A DNA stretch of 64,000 nt from Cyclina sinensis. Its lineage: Eukaryota > Mollusca > Bivalvia > Venerida > Veneridae. The stretch lies in contig JAAONU010000014.1 of NCBI GenBank assembly GCA_012932295.1, forward strand, positions 16,433,039 to 16,497,038, read 5' to 3'. Below, piece after piece: positions 38,385-50,800 of this stretch (positions are counted from its first letter, which is position 1; the number at the start of each line of letters is the position of its first letter). Both the position numbers and the translations under genes were made by a program. The notes under the pieces are model-generated. The model was given only the letters and a program-made list of their open reading frames with translations. It searched no databases and was not told where the DNA came from.

Positions 38385-38722
38385 CAGTGCAGAAAAAAAA
38401 TATTATTCATAATCAACAAATCAAAGACATAGTGCATATCAGCAAACACTGAGATCCTTTTTTCCCCTATCTTCAGTTCATTTCCTTTGTATAAATAAAG
38501 CAGACAGTTGCATGATAGTTAAACACATCCCTTTTGCACACACACTGTATAAAGACACTAGAATCCCCACAGCCTCTGTGAGATATCTTCTGTACCTAGA
38601 TTTCTTTGAGAATCTGAGATTGAAAGACGTTTCTTCTGCCCCACTTATCACTTTTTTCAGAAATTGTGATTTCTTAAACTATCTACCTGGAATAATCATC
38701 AAACTAATCTACCATAAACTGT

Positions 38723-38893
38723 TCAATCACCAGTTGCCGTGTGTATCCAGTTGACTGTTGTTGAGACTCTTGCGTACCTATTGACTCGCATCAATGAACT
38801 GCCATCACAGCCATTGACACCATGACTCATCACGCCAACAACCGTCCAATGACCCTGATCGTCTGAACACATTAAAGGACTTCCACTATCTCC
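38723..38893 (-). CDS. Protease exon 15 (catalytic Ser and stop)
   Basis: 56 codons plus TGA at 38725-38723, phase 0, acceptor tttttag. It starts GDSGSPLMC (catalytic Ser; the second Gly of GDSGGP is Ser). It has SHGVNGC where most have SWG..C, and ends [15 protein letters not shown]. Confidence 0.93.
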   Translation of the reverse strand, partial: GDSGSPLMCSDDQGHWTVVGVMSHGVNGCDGSSLMRVNRYARVSTTVNWIHTATGD

Positions 38894-41800
38894 CTAAAAG
38901 AAATCAATGAACTAAGAAGTTTTATTTGATCACAGGACACTATATAGGAATACTCTTCGATATCATATTCAACATATATGTTTGTACATCAGACTGCCGT
39001 GGTTTCAGCAGTCCAGTAAAGTGTACAGAACACGGCTCAGGTCATGTGATAAAAAATTATATGTGTGATTCATAACTGAATGAAGTTCATTATCTTATGT
39101 AACCTCTTAACTATTTGTTAGTAACAGAAGTCTAACACTCCAACACCTGACACCCTTGCTCTTTCAAATATGACATGTTTCCAACAGAATTCCTTGATTT
39201 GAAATTCACACAAAATATTCTTTGTAACATTGAAAGTACTAGCAAAAAAAAGAAATCTCTGACAAGTGGCTACCTGTTTCAAATGTATATTATGTTTATT
39301 TGACTGAATTTCTTCATTTAAATCAGTAATGCAATACACATCACTGATACCATATTATTCTTTGAACACCTAGTCCATTTCACACTAAAAAGTCCATGAA
39401 TATATCAAACTAAAAAAATATGGTTTATAAAAGGAGGCAAGTGAATGAGTATTCACACTGACCTTGCAAGCTGAGATAGCCCCAGTCTGATACCCTGCAC
39501 AAATGGTAGCGTTTGTGTTTTGTGCGCCATTTCTAGCACAGTCCTCCTCAGCCCAAAGTCTTATTTTGCCTTCTCGTAAATTATTTACCATCACTGGAAA
39601 CAAAAAATTTCAGTTTACAAATAATAGCCAGCAGTAACCACAAAAAAATTCAGTTAACAAATAAGTAACAAAAGTATTCATCCAAAAAATCAGTTCATGC
39701 ACAAAGTACTATCAAACTAACCAATCAATTTCCAGTTTATTGATAACTGTCAGAAATAGTCATTCGAATTTCAGTTTACAAATTTAAACGCAGATATCAA
39801 ATGTTATAAAAAAAGTCTACACAATTTTGGTTCATTAAATTTGATATAAGTATTTGAATATGAACTGACTTGCAGCAAATTACTCATATATGAAGAGTTC
39901 ACCTGAAAACAAAGCCAACAGCTGTTTCTCTAATAAACAAACAGAAAAGCTTGCTCCACTTAATGGAATGAAAGATAGATGCTAACAAAAGGCCCTGTAA
40001 CAGTCATTGTTAATGACTAACAAATCAACATTTTCGGAGTATCAAAAACTAATCTAGGTCAATTTTTTTAAAAATGTACCACAAGTTATACAGAAAATAA
40101 GGTTGTACCTTCTTGTGGATTAATATAGCCCCATCCTGCTAGGTAACACTGGGAATTTGTTGGAAAGACCTCATTCTGCTCAGGCAAGCAAATTGGCTGC
40201 AGATAATCACCAAATACAAGGGGAGAGTCCAGATGGAATAACGCCAGATCCCACTCTGTTAGGCCAGTTTCAAAACGTTTCATCTGTGGATGAAGAATGA
40301 TTTTATCCACATGGCGTCTCTGAGCAGTATCACCAGGCCTACGCTGACGAGTAGTTGTTCCTGCCGTGATCTCATAAAAGTGAGGAGTTAGTGTGTAGTT
40401 AGCCGATGCTGTCCTATAAAACATACACAAAAATCTTGAGTAAGTTTTCAAAATGACATGAAAAAGTTTTTCAGTTTAACAAGAACATCATTCTTGTCTG
40501 CTGAGTTATTACTGTTAAAGGAATATTACTTTTCAAAAGTAGTTCTTTCACTATGCGAGAAGTGACATTTAGCAAATTTAGTAAAATCTTTAATTTCTTC
40601 TTACACAATATATTTCTTATTTTTAGATTCCTTAAACATGGAGATTTCCTGAACACAGAATGTAATATTTTACCATAAAGTCGCTCAAAGCACAGAGAAA
40701 CATTTAAACAAATCTTCACTGTATAAAGTGCAAAAATAAAAACTATTTTTGTACAAGTTTATTTGCTTGCTTGCAGCACAAATAATATCTTTCAGAATAG
40801 AATAAAATAGTAAGTGTTTAGTTATCATAGAAAGCAACTTCAAACTCCAGCATAACAGTATCGAGAAAATTAAAACATGGTAGACCTCTGGCTAGAAATA
40901 CTTACACAACACAATGAGCAGCTGTAAGAATCCATCGTGAAGTTCAATATGACCCCTCCACATACACCCTGACCTAACATAGACACTGACACAACCCATG
41001 GCCACTTTCCTTTAGGAGATAGTGTCCCACCCACTATAAATGGTGTCAGTATCTCCACTTGCCTCTTGCCACAACCTGTAATGAACAGGAACAACATGAA
41101 ATTAAGTAATTAATTCTTAATGTAAGGGACACACAAGTCCAGGCATAATACCTTGCTGTACATTTTTTTTATATTTCAGAAGTGTTGGAATGCAACATCT
41201 TTCAAAGAAATGTAGATTACGTTTGTAGATTAAAGGACTTGCATTAACCAAGACAGTCCCTTTCCTGACTAATTTTAAATCTAAAGGCACTACAAGAGAT
41301 TACCAGTACTAGTAATTCAATCATTATTTTCTCGACTCACTTACTTATTCAGTGTTCTTAGTCACCTCTGTTATGTGGTGATATATTTCATGTGACCAAT
41401 TAATGACAACTGACAAAACTTTCTAAATACATTTGTACCAGCATAAACACAGTTCATTTAGTACTTAACACTGGTATATGTTTTAAAACCAGTTGAGAAA
41501 TTTCTATAAATAGCTTGGGAAACAGCATGAGGTTTATCATATGTTTACACGTTGATGGATTGTCTAAAAACCACATATTATCTTACCATTTGGTTTACAT
41601 TTGACACTGACAACCTTCTGAGCTGGACATATTGGTCTGAAATACAATAAAGCACACCATTCTATAGATATAATAGCAATACATGTGAGTGTTTTTAGCA
41701 GAGGTCTTAAAATCTTTGCTTCAATCAATAAAGAGGTTTACTGTTTTGTTTTTGTTTGTTTTATATGAAAAAAATGTAAAACTCAGTTTCTGCATGTTTC

Positions 41801-44800
41801 AGTTAGGCTGATACTTAAACACTATCTGTGTTCTGTAAAATTTGGAGTCTAACTTCTTGGCACAAATCTTATGGTACAGTTATAACTGTTAGAACGAACA
41901 TACACCATACAAAACATTGTTTGATAAGTCAATACAGTAAGAATGAGAGAAAGTGAGAAAGACATGACAAACAAATATAACTGTACATATATACAAACAA
42001 GAACAGACAAGTGGACAGCTGTATGCCAAAAAAAATACATTAAAAAGATATTGTATTGACAAGATACATGCATCTGTTAACTTATCATGAATCCATTTGT
42101 TTCCATTTCATTGCTGAACGACAATGAACTTACTTCAAAAGTCAGGTGTAAAACTATTGTAACTGGATAAAAGCAGAAAGTGTTTACAAAAGTTTTTTTC
42201 AACAAACTTTTGAATATTGGCACTGAATATATTACTGCCTGGGTCTTTTTTTCTGGAAAAAGGCAAATTCTATACCCATACTTCAAATACATTGTATTGA
42301 GATGAAATGATTATAATGTACACTTTCACCTTGACATTGTCCTTGACATTTTTCCAAAAGTCTTCACGCAAAAATAATGATATTTAGAGGTCAATCCAAA
42401 ACTCTTGCTATGTGTGTCAACCCAAGACATTTCATGTTTTAGACATAGACCTGAAACTTTTTTATTTTCAATGTTGCAGTAATCTTGACCTCAATTTTTA
42501 CTGTTACCTTGACATCTGACCTTCCTGAAGGAAAAATGATTCAGAGGCAAAGAGATTCCTTCTTGGCGATAAAACATAAAATTGTACTCAGTTAACTTAT
42601 AAAAGCATAAGGGCTAGGTTTTCTGCAAAACTATCAGTAAACCAACATCCCAGTGTACACCTGACAAAGTCACAACATAGCAGGCTTTTTCAAGAATTCT
42701 TACCACACTTCACATACAAGTACATATAATTATCTAGAGCAAACAAGACCCCAGCAGCATTTACTATTATAAGACAACAGTAGAGGCTAGAGCAAACAAT
42801 TTCAGAATAAGGGGAATGGAAAGCATGAGTTTAATCTTAAAATGCACAATCAGTGTTGAAGTCATTTGGACGGATATACAGGTCATGTGTTTTGCTGACC
42901 TTAGAAATCACACAATTTTCCACAAAGGTCAAATCTATTATCTAAATGTATGCACTGCATATCTAAACTTGAAAAGGTCTCTCTAAAATTGATAAAAACT
43001 AGTAAATCTACAGGATTTATAGATTAGCATTGCCATTAAACCATCTTTTTACAAGTGAATTTAGAGCTTTAAAAATAAATTCTAAGGGTTCAGTACAAAA
43101 CTGTTGTTCTCTTAAATAAATGTGATACAGAAACACGAGTTTTGTACTAAACTCACAATTTATAATAATTAAGATAGAATTTAGAGTGTAAAATGTGATG
43201 GAAAAGTACATGCATTTGTGGTATGAAGTTTTGCAACATGAACAAGTTATAGTCAAACAATTCAAGAACAATAAAATATGAATGATAATATACCTGTCCT
43301 AAGTGGCTGCATTAAATAAAGTAAGTCTGGTGAAACACTGCTCTTTCAGAAAGTCATGTTAATGTTAAAGAAAGTAATGGAGATGACTGAGAACTTTAAA
43401 CCAGAAAGTTTGTTGTTGTTTTCTTTTAAGATTTACTTGGTTTAAAATTTAAACAAATATAAGTAATCACTGGAAAAGAAAACACAAAAATGAACTTTTT
43501 TTTAAATTCGTTTACTGCTGACACCAGTGGCTTTAAATGACAGAAGGCGTACCTCATGTATTTGTATTATTATGACAAAATAGTGATTTACTCATTCAAT
43601 ATTTTGTATACAGTAGAATTAGAACTTACATTTCAACAAACTTAGACAGTATACTCTGGTTGGCAGTCAGTTGGCTCTGTCTGTCTTTAAGTACCATAAA
43701 CCCATCTGATAATGTCACTCCAGCTGTTGCTTGGGGTATATATGTTGTGTCTGCACTGCCTCTGTAAGACATATGAACATTACATTAAACATATAACACT
43801 ATAGGAGTGGCGATATAAAACTGAGGTTTCTACAATTTTTATTTTCATTTTTTGCATATATATGACGTTTTACCAATTTATCCTCTAGTGGTAAAGTTAC
43901 AATTTGTTATATACAAACAACACATAAATAATTTCTCTTTTTCAAAGGCATTTCATTAGATAGCACAGCTAACAAAATCCTAAAAGAAACTATCATCCTG
44001 AATATTAAACCACTATGAAACACATGGGTTCTTAACAGCACAAGCACAAACACAGGCTTAAATTAAAAACATACTAATTAAGTACTCACTTATGAGAAAG
44101 CTTAATAAAGCTCTTAATGTCCATGATTAAAATCCCACCAGGAGTGACATATTTCAGTGACTTTCTACCTTCCATACTTTCAGCGCAAATGATGGTTTAT
44201 ACTTGGGAACAGGATTAATATAAGTTACAAGAACTTGTTTCTGAATTAATGTATATTATTTCAGTTTAAACTACTGCCAGGTGCAACAAAATACAGATTT
44301 AATACTAAACTAAAACATCAGTATAAACATTTTGACAAAAACTTTTTCCAAAATGCCAGAAATGAAGTAGCAAAATGTATAATGCCTTACCCATGCCCAA
44401 AGTACTTGCATACTTCGTCAGCTGTATTTCTTGTCCAGACATCACTACAGACAGGTAGAAACTTGTCATCCGACTTCACTGTTACAATACCTGATGATAC
44501 CAAGCCACCGTCAATACCAGCAATATGTACTGTAGAAAAGAAAAACTATTTTTACATCCTATATTCTGCCTGGAAATATATGCATGAAGTACAAATATAA
44601 TCATGTAATGTATAGAGTAGTGCATTTAGACATGGCTGTTATATGTTTATAAAAGTTTGTATGTTTGACAGAAATAAAACATCATTGACTGCATACACTG
44701 TTTCCGAATCATATTTCAGTGACTGACTTGTCAAGGTTTTACTGCATATATGAAAAAAAAAAACTGCAAGAAAATTTAACTGCTCAGACATGGTTTATCT

Positions 44801-47800
44801 AATCTAGTCTTAGGTGGTTGTTTAGCTCAGGTTCAATTCTATACAAGTGAAAAATGGTGCAATTATTCAGGTGATCATTTAGCTCAGGTTTCAACATTAT
44901 ACAAATGAGAAAAAGTTTAACAGTCACTTGAAAGAACATAATTGATTAATCTAATCATACAGGATGGCTGATTTAGCTCAGGTTCAACAATGTACAAGTG
45001 ATAAAAACAATAAAAGTTAATTGTTTAGACATGGTTCACTCACAGCAATCTACCTCGTCATCACCAGAAGCACACTGTTTGATACCATCACAAACTTGCT
45101 GAGCAGGTATACACGAGTAGTCATAACACTGGTACTGTTCTGAACTGCATGTACCTAAAATCAGAATATTGACATATTAAACTGTTCACACAGCTACAGA
45201 TAAATCAACATATGAATTCATTTCTAAAGACATTTCTTGAATCAGTCCCTAAAATGTACTGTATGTTTTTAGTTTCCCCAGACTAACATGCTTGCCTAGA
45301 CAACCCCCTGAAAAGGTTATATCCATTATATGATTCCTCCAAGTTACAGTTACATTTTGTGTTAATGACAAATTTTCGATTAGGACAGTATGGTTGTGGA
45401 AGTCAAAAATTATTGACATATTTCAACTTGTATTTAGGGTCAGACACCTGATACATGTATTTTACCTCTCTCACCAAAATTACTTACTAGACTATGTTTC
45501 AGATCACTTACCACAGTTCTTCTCAGTCTGATTCATCTGGGCAGTCAGGGAAGCCATCACATGACCACTCATGCATTATACATGTTCGCATGTCCCCACA
45601 CAATATTTCTGCCAGTGGATTACATAATGCATCACAGTTCTTTTCGTCTGAGTTGTCAAAACAGTCATCTTTTCCATTACAGAATTTACGTCTGCTCACC
45701 CACATGCCGTTATCACATCGGCTGTATCCTGGTCGCCAAGCTAACCAAAGACATAAAATCCTTCAAGACTGTTGATAATTTTGAATTACAGTTAATCCTT
45801 GTTTAAACTTTCTCCAAAAAGTTGCAAGGATAATAGCAAAGCAAGCTTGACCCAATTAAAGAAAAAATTAACCCAATCTGACTAAAGTACATATCCTTAT
45901 TGTAGGGAGATCGTGAACTTCAGTCAGATTGAAATTAACCACTTTTATAAAATTATGGCTGAAATAATGTGAAACATTGCGTCATCTTAAAAAGCGTAGC
46001 AGCTTTTGAAATAATTATTTTATTGTTTTTATCTAAGACAAATTTAATAATATATACTTACGACAAAGTTTTTCATCGGACAGATCTTCACAGTCGACAT
46101 GGTCATTACATCTGACAGAATTACTCCAGAGACATTGACCTGAGGCACATTGGAACCCTGAGCAATCTGTGACATTGACAAAATGAAGGCGGAAATTAGT
46201 GGTATGTTATTCAAAATACATGCATTCAAGTAATCATAATGAATTTGATTATTCTACATTTCATATTCAAATGATACAAATAAAGGTATATAATATACAT
46301 GTAGATAACTATCTGACAATACTAACACAGACTGTGACAAAATGGTAGGTAAAATTTGAAAAAAAAACGTTAATTTTTTTTCTAAAAAATGGCAAAAGAA
46401 TGGGTGAATATAAAAAAATAAAGTTGGCAAGAAATATTTCAAATACTGAAATTAACTATTTTACTTTGTTCATACTATCTGGTATTATGCTAAACAAAGG
46501 AAGTACTGCTATCCATAAATGTCTTCTGATATAATCTGGTGGCTGAAGATGATCAAAACAATGCATTTCCAAGGGCAAATAACTCTTCACCATTAAGCCA
46601 TGAAAAAAATCTAACACTGAGGTATATATATAAATTAAGTATGCATGGCAGTTTGTTGCTTCACCTGCTTGAAACATCTCATACTTTTAACATATTTCTA
46701 TTTTTCAAACAACTCTAACTCTTTGGGAACTCTGAACTCCTTTCACTGAAAACAAATTGATATTCATGATTGTGTGACTTACTGGAACAATCAGTTTCAT
46801 CAGATTTATCGGAACACTGTGTTGCCCCATCAGCATCGGAATCGGGCTTCAATACACTGACCAGCTTTTACATCTGAACTGGCTTGCTGAACACTCTGAA
46901 GACAGCAAATATGACATTGATTACCATCATATATCCAGCACACAGAATGCTATTTTTGATAAGTATCATGAATATACACTCTGATAGGCAAAAAGAAATG
47001 TTTTCGATCAAAAACATATACAGACAATATTGGTGCCACATAAATCAAAACAGACAGTAATTATACAGTTTTGATTTTTTAACTGATAATATTTATTTAA
47101 GCAGCAGAATTATTGCTTGCTTACATCACAAAAAAATGTTCGTAAGAACTAATTTTTATGAATAACATTTTTGATGACTTTGACCTATACACTTTGTACT
47201 TTTTTTCTGATTTTCAAAATGAGAACCTCAAATTTAAACATCGGGAGAAAAACAAACCAAAAAAACCCCAATCAAAATCAGACTGTATGTATTTGTATTA
47301 AATTATCATAATTATTAATTAGTTCATAGCAATTAAATTACCACCAAAGTGATAAGCAAAAACAGACAAAAAAAACAAAAAGGAAAAAAAAAAAGAGAAA
47401 AAACATTACTGCGTCATTCTGAAACCTTCACTTTTCAGTCCTTTCGACAGAGGAAAGAAAAGAGAAATACAGTTTTTACAGAGCATTTTGTATGGAAAGC
47501 AATTATTGTCAAAAGTTTAAAAGAACCTTGTTTTGCTGGTACAAAAAAATCAAAACAAACAACAACTGGTAAAACAAATGTCTTTGTGTTTGAGGCAGGT
47601 GCATCCCTGACACAGTGATCTCTGACACAGTCCTAAAATGTTGTTAAAGCCATACATCATCGTCTTACATTTCAAGACATAAATAACTTTTTTTTTTTTT
47701 TGCTTTTCAAAAGAGCGCCTTTGTCTACAAAAAGGACTTTTTAATTAGGTACTGGCAGCTATAGTAAACATTATAATTACTTTCTCAAAAATAATCTTTC

Positions 47801-50800
47801 ATCTATTATAAAGACTGTCACAGCTTAAAGAGGATCTGTAACACAGCAGTTTCTTTGCACCAGGTTGAAGTTGGTTGTATGACATTACATCAATTTTTTA
47901 TTGTAGCAAGGAATTGCATAAATGTTAATTTTACACTCATGAAATTATGCTTATGTTGTTTATTTCATCATTCATGAAACATACAGAAATAAATGCAGGT
48001 AAATATTCTAGAGTTCATTGGTTCAAATTTCGGATATCAGGTAGATACATCATGGTGATGTTATAACCTATAAAATTATCTATTTCCCTGATGCAATGTG
48101 TTCTGAACTGCTAAGCATTTTACATATTAGGGAAAAAAAGTGCAAATTAATTTTGCCATGATACTTTACACATATTTCAAACGGTTTTGTTTTATTCTTG
48201 TGTAGTTGATATCATGCACATTATTACTTTGGTCTAAGGATTCTGGATGTTGATCACTTAAAACACACGCTCACTGCATACTTTATACTGAAAATGATCA
48301 ATGCCTTGTCCTGTATCTTGATATCAGCTGTAAAAAAGCAGCTTGAATTTCTTTTCTCTCCAAATATATTACAGGGGTCAGTAATTTAATTACAGCATCA
48401 GTTATTAGCTGTGGTTAAGACCTAGTTCCTTTATGAGTGGTGTTGCAAGTATTCAATCAATTATTCTAAACAAAAGTAGGACAACGTTCCTGTTACATGT
48501 ATGTAGTTACTTTAGCCCTTCACCTGCTGAATTTTTGTAATGGATTTGCCCAGCTTTGAATTTGGAACAGTCTATTCAAAGTTTAAGGGATTTCATTATC
48601 AAAATACAAAAACTGAGCTACCAACAGAATAGGGCCTGGTCAGACTGCATGGATGTGCAGGCTGGCCTGGCTCTATACTGGTGGCAGAGGCTAATCACTT
48701 TCGAGTCCAGCAGGTTAACGGTTAGATAGCTATGACTGTTCTAGGCTGTTTCCTTTGGGTCTGATATGCCCTAATACGTTATGGACTGTTTCTGGAAGAC
48801 TTAAGGAAAATAGGGCTCTGGGATTTTAAACCTTGACCCTTCAGCAAGCCTAACACTCTATGACCACAAAAACAGTGCCTTACAGTATGTACAAGTGTTA
48901 AAATGATTCAAATGAATTCAGTTATAAAAGACAACACTGTTAAACAAATAATGAAGCTCATGTTTTGTGCAACAGCCTGTAGGAAATTCACGTCAGCAGT
49001 GTTTCCATTTGAAACATTTGCATACAAAATATGCAGCAACCCCAGTTTTATGGCTGCCTAAGAGATTATTAATGTTGCTATCATGTTTGGATCAACATTA
49101 AATGTCATAATCTTATGACAGTTCTATCTAGTTGTGTTTTAATATATGGACGTCTTAACAAAAGATCTTACAATTTCTCTATGGAGTTTTTGTTTGTTCA
49201 CAATGCACTGCAAAAACTACACATTTGAAAGCCTGAAGTGCACAGAACAAGGTATTATTAATTAAAGGTTTTGGAATAATTGGTTAAAGGTAAGTTGTTG
49301 AAAAGTCAAAGGTAGCTTTTTGCAAAAGCTTTCACTTTAAGGCAAATCTCCCTGTGATTTTTGTGAAAACAAAACATGAAATCAAAGCACAGAATTCTAA
49401 AAATAGATATATCCTTAGGGCCCTGTTTTTTTTTAACTTAAAATAATAATTATTTTTTCTTATACATATCCAGACAGATTACAACCAATTATTTCTATTT
49501 TACATCATTTGTTAAAGGATTAAAAACACCTGTTTGCAACAATTGTCAACCATCTTTCTGACAATTAAACTGCATTAAAACAAACCATGAGAAAGACCCT
49601 TTTTTTCACAATACCTATTATATGCAAAATGGTAAAATTAGTAAAGAATGCAGCGTTTTTGCTAAAAAAATAAAACTACATACCACAACCACTGTATTCA
49701 TCCTCAGCCAGGGGACAATGTGGTTTTCCATCACATACATAACTCTTGTCTATACAGCTACCATCAGAACAAAGGAATTCTTCAGCATCACACACTATAA
49801 ATACACAAGAACATACAAATACACAAGAATCCTGTATAACAAGACTTCGGTATAACCCAGTTCCTATCAGGTATGGTTTGCCAAAGCCTACAGATCAACC
49901 AACAAAGGCAATATTTTAGATATGTTTCATTCATTCATTCATTCATATCTATCAAGTTAATGTATTTTGTCCTTCAAGCTAAGAGTATAGTATAACTTCA
50001 TACTGTACCACTTAATCATGTGCTTGTATACTGACTGCAATGTCCGTAAATCTTAGTCAGCTAAATGCTTACACTGAACTCATTCACTAAAGCTAAATGC
50101 TAACACTTAGACTAAAACCTTATGTCTGTAAGACAGGTTCTTTAAATGACATTTAATTTGTTCACATCTTTAATCATTTCCTGCGTTTACTGCAAATCAT
50201 AGTGTCTCTCACATGCAAGGTAAAGAGCAGTGACCCTCAGGACCTTACTTCAAGGTCATATGAAGGACAACTGTTGATGTAAATGTTCCTTAATAAGGAT
50301 TGAACCAGACACCTCTAGTTTATTAGGATATCTTGTTACCTGTAAACAACCCTCAACTGAATAAAATATAAACCATTTAATATAAATGTTTACCTGACAC
50401 AAGTGTTGTTGTTATGGTAACAGTTGCTGTGGGTGTCTGGGTGGTTACTGTAGTTGAGATCACTTTAGTGGTTGATGATGATGTCTCCATGGTTACTGTT
50501 GCTGTGGAAACAGTTGATGTGGATGGATACAATGTTGATGATGTGGATACACTGGATGACAAAGTTGATGTGCTTGGCACTGAAAAATAACGTCTGAATT
50601 GTTATACAAATACTAATACTAATAGTACTAAATAAATACACAACAAGTTTACACTGAACTTAATGCAATTTTTGCTGAAGGTTTAAATGCTTATTGCATC
50701 AAACCTGATGAAACCGAGAGTTATTCCCAATGTTTTCATTTTGAAACAATTCAATTCAAAGACTATAGACATTTGGCTAATTAGGACAATCCAAAATGAG

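Larger units (their letters stand above)
31746..38722. other. Convergent intergenic region
   Basis: AT-rich, with no coding homology on either strand. It contains a hAT-like element (33703-34671), a piggyBac-like MITE (35877-36046), a partial 83-bp direct repeat (atgttttaag at 36573 and 36656), and a cluster of CCAAT boxes (37360-37521). The 3'UTR of the protease occupies its right end. Confidence 0.6.
38894..44390 (-). other. Protease introns 9 to 14
   Basis: Apart from exons 10 to 14, no gene, tRNA or clear transposon is seen. Donors and acceptors are GT-AG throughout. Confidence 0.6.
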
